A DNA stretch of 64,000 bases from Tupaia tana (taxonomy: Eukaryota > Chordata > Mammalia > Scandentia > Tupaiidae). Positions 53,484 through 64,000 of this stretch are shown here, one piece after another; the first letter of the stretch is position 1, and each line of letters begins with the position of its first letter. A program made the position numbers and the translations under genes. The notes below the pieces were generated by a model, which made no database searches, was not told the origin of the DNA, and saw only the letters and a program-made list of their open reading frames with translations. The stretch is from NCBI GenBank assembly GCA_026018925.1, contig JAKSZU010000009.1, positions 84,251,407 through 84,315,406 on the forward strand, read 5' to 3'.

Positions 53484-53764
53484 TTCTTTTTAATTTTTTG
53501 TCAGAGTACATTTACACTTGCTAGAGAAAGGAAGAGGGGGGGAGAGAGAGAGAGAGAGAGAGAGCGAGCTCCCTCAATAGGATGTGGTCACCCCACAGCT
53601 CTTTTTTCTCCACATCTCTTTTCTATCAGGATTTTGTACACATGCCCACATAAACCTGGAATGTTTTTAAAGCTGCTGTATGGCTAGGATTAAATCCCAT
53701 GATCAGATGTGTGTGATCTGGCTCCTAATGGCCAGTGCCTAACCACTGTGCTATGGAACCTGCC
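53484..53764 (-). mobile_element. SINE, type C, with (GA)n
   Basis: TTTTTTGTCAGAGTACATTT, (GA)n at about 53541-53565, CTATCAGGATTTTG and a head ending CTATGGAACCTGCC. Confidence 0.72.
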
Positions 53765-53959
53765 TTAAAATATTTTTTAAATGTGTCACATTCATACTCA
53801 GGAACTTTAGTGTTTCCCAGTGACTTAAAATTTAGGCCTAACATAATAACAATTCAATATAATATATTTTAAGCGAAATATTATTCTTCTACTCTGTTTG
53901 TAAACCAGTATATGTATACATATATATTTATATGTATATTTTGAACATATATATATTTT

Positions 53960-53994
53960 TTTTTTTTTTTTTTTTTTTTCTTTTTTTTTTGGAG

Positions 53995-54044
<50 letters not shown>

Positions 54045-54280
54045 ATAGGGCGCGTGCGCTCGCCAGACAGACAGAGAGAGACAGAGAGATAGAAAGCAGG
54101 AAATCACCCCCCAGGGGGGATGGCCACACCGCAATCCCTTCTCCTCCATTCTCCTCTCAGGATCTTGGGCACGCACGCACACGTGCCCGGTGTGAGTTCA
54201 AGCCGCCGGGTCCGGGACTCGAACCGCGGTCGACTACGTGGGAGTCCAGCGACATAGCCATTACGCTAACTGCTGGTCCC
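53960..54280 (-). mobile_element. SINE, type A, young, with two long T tracts
   Basis: Near-consensus CpG-rich copy (GGGCGCGTGCGCTCGCC; CTAACTGCTGGTCCC). T tracts lie at 53956-53990 (one C inside) and, inside the element between GGAGAGG and GCTATAG, at 53998-54041 (44 T). Flanks share GAACATATATTTT-type sequence, repeated three times on the right (54281-54315). Confidence 0.95.
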
Positions 54281-54329
54281 GAACATATATTTTGAACATA
54301 TATTTTGAACATTATATTTCCACTTCTGG

Positions 54330-54690
54330 TTTATTGTTGCCCTTTCCTTGTAATGTTTATTCCATTCCCACCGCCCATTTGTTAGAATTCTAGCTATATT
54401 TCGAAATAAAATTTATGGTCCACACCAAGATTTCTTGATTATACCCAATCTCTCCTTTGTCTGAACCCTCATGCTAATTTTCTGTGCAATTTATTGGGAG
54501 CTTTACTACATATACTGTTTATATTGCTAGTTGATATTTCACATGTATATAGCTAATTGTCCTAGCTAAGTTATAATTTCCTTGTAGGCAAGGATAATGC
54601 CTTGTATTCTTTTGTGATTCCTAAAGTGCCTTAATGTAATAGGTGTTCTTTAACAGGTGATTTGTAATATTGCAGAAATAATAAGTTTTT
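54330..54690 (+). mobile_element. L2 LINE 3' fragment
   Basis: CTTGTAGGCAAGGATAATGC, CTTGTATTCTTTTGTGATTC and TAATAGGTGTTCTTTAACAG follow the L2 3' end order. Confidence 0.55.
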
Positions 54691-54694
54691 AAAT

Positions 54695-55170
54695 TTTGTT
54701 GTACTGCATTGAAATATTCATCACTATTAAAAGATTTCTAACTACAGTTTGTGCAATTTATACATGTATATTTTCTGTCAGTATAATTTACGTGACCTTT
54801 TCACACACTTGCTTGCTTTAGTTTCTACCTTCTTTCTATGATAATTTCTGGATGACGAGAAACCTCTCTGTGAAGTGTTTATATAATGCTAATAAAACTG
54901 ATTCTGATATTTAGTGAAACTTCGTGTGGTAATTAAAGGATGACATTTCTAGAAACAAAAAGTAGTAACTTTTATTAACAAATGATATAAAAAGTAAGAT
55001 CTCTAGCTTACAAAATTTTGAAAAACTACAGCCCTTTTTGGAGAGTACTGTTATTTTAATTCTAATAGAAACTTAGCTTTGTATTTACTGGTGTTTCTGG
55101 TGAAATGGAATACCTGATCGTAATATAGAAGGCAATAGATATTATGTGCCATATGGTGCTTACTTCTTAT
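54695..55170. other. Unassigned AT-rich sequence
   Basis: Nothing recognised. Confidence 0.35.
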
Positions 55171-55189
55171 TTGATAGAAATAGATTTTT

Positions 55190-55444
55190 TTTTTGAGAGG
55201 TTTTTGCTATAGGGCGCGTGCGCTCGCCAGACAGACAGAGAGAGACATAGAGACAGAAAGTGAGAAATCACCCCCAGGGGGGATGGTCACGCCGCAATCC
55301 CTTCTCCTCCATTCTCCTCTCGGGATCTTGGGCATGCACGCACACGCACCTGGCGTGAGTTTTAAGCCACCAGGTCTGGGACGCGAACCGCAGTCGACTA
55401 TGTGGGAGTTCAGCAACATAGCCATTACGCTAACTGCTGGTCCC
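55190..55444 (-). mobile_element. SINE, type A, young
   Basis: GAGAGGTTTTTGCTATAGGG to CTAACTGCTGGTCCC. TSD ATAGAAATAGATTTTT at 55174-55189 and 55445-55460, exact over 16 bp. Confidence 0.97.
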
Positions 55445-55682
55445 ATAGAAATAGATTTTTATGTCTCTGGACAGTAAATTGAATAACAGCAATTTGCTGA
55501 AATCTTCACACTGTTTGGCTATATAAAAAAATTTCAGCATTTATTTTTATTTATTTATTTTGAGGCATGTATGACAGATCTCTAAGAAAGTTTGCATTTT
55601 GCTACTTATAATAATTCAACTTTGTAATTCAGTTGCTTATTCCATCTTATTTTAATTTTCCTCTGTTGAAGAAACAAGAGCT

Positions 55683-55943
55683 GGGACCAGCAGTTAGTGT
55701 AATGGCTATGTCGCTGGACTCCCACGTAGTCAACTGCGGTTCGCGTCCCGGACCCAGTGGCTTAAAATTCACGCCGGGCGCGTGTGCATGCGTGCCCAAA
55801 ATCCCGAGAGGAGAATGGAGGAGAAGGGATTGTGGCATGGCCATTCCCCCTGGGGGATGATTTCTCGCTTTCTGTCTCTCTGTCTCTGTCTGTCTGGCAA
55901 GTGCACGCACCCTATAGAGAAAAACCTCTCCAAAAAAAAAAAA
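55683..55943 (+). mobile_element. SINE, type A, young
   Basis: GGGACCAGCAGTTAGTG to CCCTATAGAGAAAAACC and poly(A). Flanks share AAGAAACA and AGCT. Confidence 0.94.
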
Positions 55944-56154
55944 AGAAACAGCTAAAAAATCTATTCACTGTATTTTAAATCCTGTTTTTTCTTCTTTGTT
56001 AATCTCTATAAAATTAATAAAGTACTGAAAATTTCCTTTTATCTTTATAATGTTACCATTTTTTCTCTATCATAATTAGAAATAGTCTGTACATTAAAAA
56101 CATATTTGCTAGGAATGTATACACAGGGTTATATCATTTATTTAAATGTATCTA

Positions 56155-56377
56155 GGGGCCAGTCCTGTAGCGCTGTGCATACAAGACTGGATCCACATGG
56201 CTGACTGCAATTTGAATCCCAGCACTGGCAGCTCGAATAGTTTGTAAAAGGAGGTTGAATGCATGTGTGTGGATGCCCCAAATCCTGACTGAAGTATGAT
56301 CATGCCCTGTTGGAGGGGTATACTCTCTCTCTGTAGGTCTCTGGTCAACGCATGTGCCTCTGGCAATCAAAAGAAAA
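56155..56377 (+). mobile_element. SINE, type C
   Basis: GGGGCCAGTCCTGTAGCG head with TGGATCCACATGGCTG, end GCCTCTGGCAATC and a short A-rich tail. Confidence 0.78.
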
Positions 56378-56379
56378 GT

Positions 56380-57028
56380 GTCATCTGCTATGTCCTTGTC
56401 TTCTACAACTAACTCAAAGGCTGTTTTATGTCACACTGAGGATTAGAAAGTGAGCTACAAAGTCATTGTGAGTCACATAGTCTCAGCATTAAATCCATTG
56501 ATCTCTATTTGCTCTAAACTCAAATCACCTAGACCTGTGATTTTCCTATTCAATAGAAGACGTTTTCTAAAAAGTGATTCTGATTTCTGGTTTCCTTGTT
56601 TCTCTTATAGTGACATGGCAGTGGTTATATATTACATAGACAATCAAAGAAACTAGACATTTTATTTATGACCAAACATATTGTAAGTGGAAATTTGAAA
56701 CCCAAGGACTGGCTCACTATATTTAATTTGTATGCAGTGAATCCTTGATAATTAGAATGTTAGGAAGTAAGGTATTTTGGTTAATGAAATTTTGTGGTTA
56801 AATTTAAGTTGCTACATATACCATTCTTGGTTTGTTCGTTCTTGGAGAAATGAGCTGTAATAAAATATATTTAACACCATCACTGATGAAATTATACCTT
56901 AATCTTATCTAATTCACAAGACATTTTATAATTTTACAGACAAAATCATCATTAAATATTAACTATTATATGTGATACCATAAATGTATAAGATATAGAA
57001 TATTTAGCTGAAGTTATACTAACCCTAA
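56380..57028. other. Unassigned sequence
   Basis: No gene or repeat recognised. Confidence 0.35.
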
Positions 57029-57045
57029 GTCAGATAATTACTTTT

Positions 57046-57276
57046 TTTTTAGGTTTTTAAATTTTCGTCATGGAGCACATGTGCTTGCCAGAGAAAGAGA
57101 GAGAGAAAGTGAGAATTCATCCCCCAGGACACCACATCCCTTATCTTTCTTCTCTTCTTGGAATTTGAGCATGTACATACATGTGCTCAGTGTGTCAAGC
57201 TGCTGAGTCTGAAACTCAAGCCACAGTTGGCCATGTGGGAATTCAGTGCCTTTACCACTATGCCACCTGCTGGCCC
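57046..57276 (-). mobile_element. SINE, type A/C
   Basis: TTTTCGTCATGGAGCACATG to head CCACCTGCTGGCCCC. TSD CAGATAATTACTTTT (57031-57045) against CAGATAATCACTTTT (57277-57291). Confidence 0.92.
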
Positions 57277-57369
57277 CAGATAATCACTTTTATTAATCAG
57301 TCCCTGATAAATTTCTTATCATTTTCCATCCATGAGAAAAAAGTATAAGACATCAAAATTCCATTTGTT

Positions 57370-57613
57370 TTTTTAATAACTTTTTCTAAAAATTGCTATA
57401 GGTTGTGTACTCTCACCAGAGAAAGAAAGGGAAAGTGAGAAAGTATCCCCTATGGGGAATGTCTATGCCACAATCCCTTCTTCTCCATTCTCTTGAGATT
57501 TTGAGCACATATGTATGCATGTGTACCTAGTGTGTTTTTCAAGCTGCTGGGCCAAGGATTCAAACTTCAAAGTTGGACATGCAGAATCCAGCTGCCTCAA
57601 CTGTGCTGGCTCT
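57370..57613 (-). mobile_element. SINE, type C
   Basis: AAAATTGCTATAGGTTGTG, GATTTTGAGCACATATG and a head ending CCTCAACTGTGCTGGCTC. Confidence 0.75.
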
Positions 57614-57619
57614 TGCTTT

Positions 57620-60336
<2,717 letters not shown>

Positions 60337-60439
60337 AAAAAAGAGTTTATGAGTTTATAGGATCCAGCGAAGGTGGCTATTTGGTATGATTCAAATTATT
60401 AAGTCATAGTCGCATTTCTATTTATTCCCTAATTTAACA

Positions 60440-61166
60440 ATTAACAATTTTTTTTTACATTTTTTAAATTTCGTTTTCTTTTATACATTCGATCATATTA
60501 TTTAGCTTACAAAGTAAATATTTTAACAGGTGAACATTTCTCCCTAGTCCAGTTAATAAAACTATAAATTATCTTCAACAGATAACACCACATTTCTTTG
60601 TCCCATTAATGCTTTGCTTCTCTATTTTTCTTCTAAATGTCCTTCCTCAGACCCTACTCTTTCACACACACTATATCTGGTATTTACATCCATTTACTGT
60701 GTTTCTATATCCTTTAGTCAATCAGTTTCAGTCACACTTGGTATGTATTAAGTGGGAACATACAATGTCTATCCTTTGTAGCCTGGATTGCTTCACTCAG
60801 CATATTCCATATTCTTCTACTTTCTGTCAAAAGCCAGGACTTTTTTATGGCTGACTAGTATTCCATAGAGTATATGTGCCACAGATTTTCTATCCATTCA
60901 TCTGTTCATGGGCATTTGGATAGGTTCCATGTCTTAGCAATTGTGAATAGTGCCACAGTAAACATGAGCGTGCAAGCACTTTTCCAATTAAGAATTCATG
61001 GGTCCTTTGAGTAGATACCAAGGGAGTGGGATTGCTGGATCATATGGTAGTTCGAGTTGTAGATTTTTGAGAAATCTCCAAATTGTTCTCCACAGTGGCT
61101 GGACCAATTTACATCCCACTAGCCCTGTAAGAGTTCCCCTTTTCACCACATCCCTGCCATCACTTA

Positions 61167-61220
<54 letters not shown>

Positions 61221-64000
61221 CTTAGTCATTCTGACTAGGGTTAGGTGGTATCTCATTGTTATTTTCATCTACATTTTCCTTACAATGAGGGATGTTGAGC
61301 ATTTTTTCATATGCCTTTGGCTGTTCATATGTCATCTTTAGAGAGTGGTTTTTTGAACTCATTCTCCCATCTTTTAATAGGGTTGATCATCTTTTTCCAG
61401 AACAGCTGCTTGAGGTCCTTGTGTATTCTGGTTATCAGCCTCTTATCTGACGCATAGTTTCCAAAAATATTTTTCCATTCTGAGGGCTGTCAATTCACAG
61501 TAATTACTGTGTTTTTTGCCATGCAGAAACTTCTTAATCTGAGGTTATTCCACTTGTCTATTTTGGGGATTATCAACTGTGCTTGTCTTGTCTTATTTAA
61601 GAAGTCTTTCTCTACTCCAATGTCTCCCAGAGTTTCCCCAGTGTTTTCCAGGAGCAGTTTTATAGTTTGAGACCTTACATTTAGATCTTTGATCCACCTT
61701 GACTTGATTTTTGTCAAAGGTGAGAGATAGGGGTTCAGATTTATCTTTCTGCAGGTCGGAATCCAGTTTTTCCAGCACCATTTGCTGAAGAGGTTTTCTT
61801 TTCCCACAGGATTGACTGGTACCCCTTGTCAAAAATCAGTTGACTGTATGGTTGGGAATTGTTTTCTGGGAACTCTATTCTGTTCCATTGGTCCACATGT
61901 CTATTTCTGTGCCAGTACTATGTTGTTTTGATTATCAGAGCTTTGTAGTATATTTTTGGGTCAGGGTGTGAGATGGCGCTGCCCACTCCACATTTCTTGT
62001 GCTAATTGCTTTGGCAATACGGGGTCTTTTATGATTCCAGACAAATTTTATGATTGTCTTTTCTAGGTCTGTGAATAATGTGTCTGGTACTTTGATTGGG
62101 ATTGCATTAAATAAGTAGATTATTATATGTAGAATTGGCATTTTGATTATATTAATTCTTCCAATCTGGGAGCATGGGGTGTCCTTCCACTTTTTTTGTG
62201 TCATTTTCAATTTATTTTTTTTAGCTTCTCGTAGTTTTCCTTGTGGAGGTTTTAAAATTTTTTGGTTAGATTTATTCCTAAGTATCTTATACTTTTTGTG
62301 GCTATGGTAATTGGAATATTTTTTTTCAGTTCTATCTCAGTCTGCCTGTTGTTTGTATATAGAAATGCTATAGGTTTCTGTATGTTGATTTTGTATCCTG
62401 CAACTTTACAGTATTCATCTATTACTTCCAGGAATCATTTTGTGGATACCATTGGTTCTTCTATGAATATAATCATGTCATCTGCAATTATAGAGAGTTT
62501 TACCTCTTCTTTTCCTATTTGAATGCCTTTTATTTTTTCCTCTTTTCCAATTGCGTTGGTGAGGACTTGCAGTAATATGTTGAAAAGGAGTGGAGAATGT
62601 GGGCATCCTTGTCTTGTACCCGCTTTTAGTATAAAAGCTTTCAGTTTTTCCCCATTCAGGATGATGTTTGCTATGGGTTTTTCATAGATAGCTTTTATTG
62701 TGTTGAGAAATGACCCTTCTATGCCAATATTGCTGAGAGTCTTGATCATGAAGGGATGTAGTATCTTATCAAATGCTTTTTCTGCATCAGTTGATATGAC
62801 CATATGATTTTTATCTTTCCTCCTGTTAATATGGTGTATTATATTTATGGTTTTGCGTATGTTGAACCAACCTTGCATTCCTGGAATAAAGCCTACCTAA
62901 TCATGATGTACAATCTTTTTTATAAGTTGTTGAATACGATTTGCTAGTATCTTGTTGAGAATCTTTTCATCTATATTCATCAGGGATATTGGTCTATAAT
63001 TTCCCCCTCTTTGTCCTGTCCTAATCTGTTTTAAGGACAAGGGTGATAGAGGCTTCATAGAAATAATTAGGGAGAGGTTCGCCCTTTTGGATCTCTAGAA
63101 AAACTTGAGTAATATGAGGGTTAAATCTTCTTTGAAAGTTTTTGTTAAATTCAGAGGTGAAGCCATCAGGGCTAGGGCTTTTCTTTGTTGGGAAGTTATT
63201 TTTTACTGATTCAACCTCTTGGCTTTTTATGGGCATATTCAGACTTTCTATGTCCTCCTAGCTCAATCTTGGTAGATTATATGTCTAGGAATTTGTGCAT
63301 CTCATCCAGATTTTCTTGTTTCTTGGCATATAGTTGTTCATAATATCCTCTAATGATGTTTTGTATTTCTACGATGTGTGTTTTTATATTGTCTGCTTAA
63401 TTGCAAACTTGATTCACCTGATTCCTTCCTCTCTTCTTCTTAGTAAGTCTTGCTAGTGGTGCACTGATTTTGTTTTTCCTTTCAAAGAACCAGCTTTTAC
63501 TTTCATTTATTTATGTATAGTTCGTTCATTTTCTATTTCATTTATTTCTGCTCATATCTTTATTATTTCCTTTCTCCTGGAGTTTTTTGAATTATTTTGC
63601 TGTTGCTTTTCCAATTCTCTGAGGCTTGATATTAGGTAATCCATTTGCTTTCTTTTTGTTTTCTTCTTATGTGCACTAATTGCTATGAACTTCCTTCTTA
63701 TGACTGCTTTAGCACTGTCCCATATATTATGGAAACTCATGTCCTCATTGCCATTGGCTTCCAAGAATCTTTGATTTTAGTCTTTATTTCTTCAGTAGTT
63801 GTGGAGTCATTCAGGAGTAGGTTATTTATTTTCCATGTATTTGAGTATTTTTGAGGATTTCTCTTGAAATTAAACTCAAGTTTAATTCCATTGTGGTTCG
63901 AGAAGATGCTGGATATAGTTTATATGCCCTTGAATCTGTAGAAGCTTGCTTTGTGCCCTATGATGTGGTCAATCTTTGAGAAGGTTCCATGTGGGGGTAA
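60440..64000 (-). mobile_element. L1 3' two thirds, continues past window end
   Basis: Minus-strand L1 with the 3'UTR at about 60440-60830 and ORF2 coding from about 60840 to the window edge, broken by stops and frameshifts. Blocks identified are the C-terminal half (61807-61490 with FSKWCWKNW; 62210-61935 with [13 protein letters not shown]) and reverse transcriptase (62878-62435 with motif [20 protein letters not shown] and motif C reading IADD instead of the usual FADD). Upstream blocks are KSPSPDGFTSEF (63236-63021) and 63764-63552. The missing 5' part must lie to the right. It is the best local reference for ORF2 layout. Confidence 0.9.
61169..61217. repeat. 49-bp poly(T) inside L1 ORF2 region
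   Basis: An uninterrupted T run sits where the L1 at 46.5-52.3 kb has only TTTATTTTTTTTAAATC (near 47461). It is a local expansion of an A-rich L1 segment rather than an insertion tail. Confidence 0.85.

Noticed and set aside
61490..62878. Long minus-strand frames that could be read as reverse-transcriptase genes
   Set aside because: They are broken L1 ORF2 segments with stops and an altered catalytic motif; no intact element is present.

Overview
The window is mammalian nuclear DNA, mostly intergenic or intronic, and it is built largely from retrotransposons. MIR and L2 relics, L1 LINEs and intron-less copies of three mammalian mRNAs (HDAC1, NOP10, PTGR1) place it in a placental mammal. The dominant repeat is a tRNA-derived SINE whose head begins GGGACCAGCAGTTAGCGTAA and carries A- and B-box-like segments. 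About 70 copies are present. I know tRNA-derived SINEs of this general kind from colugos (Dermoptera, the CYN/t-SINE group). A colugo is therefore my best guess for the host, but I cannot confirm it without a repeat library.

SINE types used below. Type A is about 260 bp: tRNA-like head, a body with GGAGGAGAAGGGATTG, and a 3' end CCCTATAGCAAAAACCTCTC followed by poly(A). Many copies are young, with intact CpGs and exact target-site duplications (TSDs). Type B is about 180 bp: a similar head, then CT-rich DNA and GGTCAAATT followed by AT-rich simple repeat. Type C is an older relative whose head carries GGATCCCATATGGC. Type D is the oldest and most decayed. On the minus strand a copy starts with poly(T) and ends CTGCTGGTCCC.

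Layout. 1-7.3 kb: HDAC1 retropseudogene (minus), SINEs, a Tigger-like DNA transposon relic and L1 3' ends. 7.4-11.7 kb: SINEs and unique DNA. 11.7-12.5 kb: the only region that looks like a live gene start, a CpG-rich putative bidirectional promoter with Sp1-, YY1- and ETS-like sites and, on the minus strand, a well-formed 96-bp candidate exon. About 200 bp of the promoter-side sequence is repeated 1.2 kb downstream, fused to a SINE. 13.6-31 kb: dense SINEs, MIRs, L1 fragments, one mariner-like MITE and a candidate plus-strand exon near 23.8 kb. 32.1-32.9 kb: NOP10 retropseudogene (minus), itself split by a SINE. 33-41 kb: SINEs, L2, a second MITE and L1 3' ends. 41.7-43.8 kb: 5' part of an L1 with about 126-bp tandem units in its 5'UTR. 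46.5-52.3 kb: a TSD-bounded minus-strand L1 with an internal deletion and four nested SINEs. 53-58 kb: SINEs, L2 and unique DNA. 59.2-60.3 kb: PTGR1 retropseudogene (plus) with TSDs. 60.4-64.0 kb: another minus-strand L1 running off the window.

No complete functional protein-coding gene, CRISPR array or operon is present. The long open frames are mostly SINE, L1 or retropseudogene translations. Nothing here amounts to a new molecular system; the most informative items are the promoter and candidate exon, the duplicated promoter segment fused to a SINE, the MITE pair, the L1 monomers and a recurrent homopolymer expansion inside the SINE tail.
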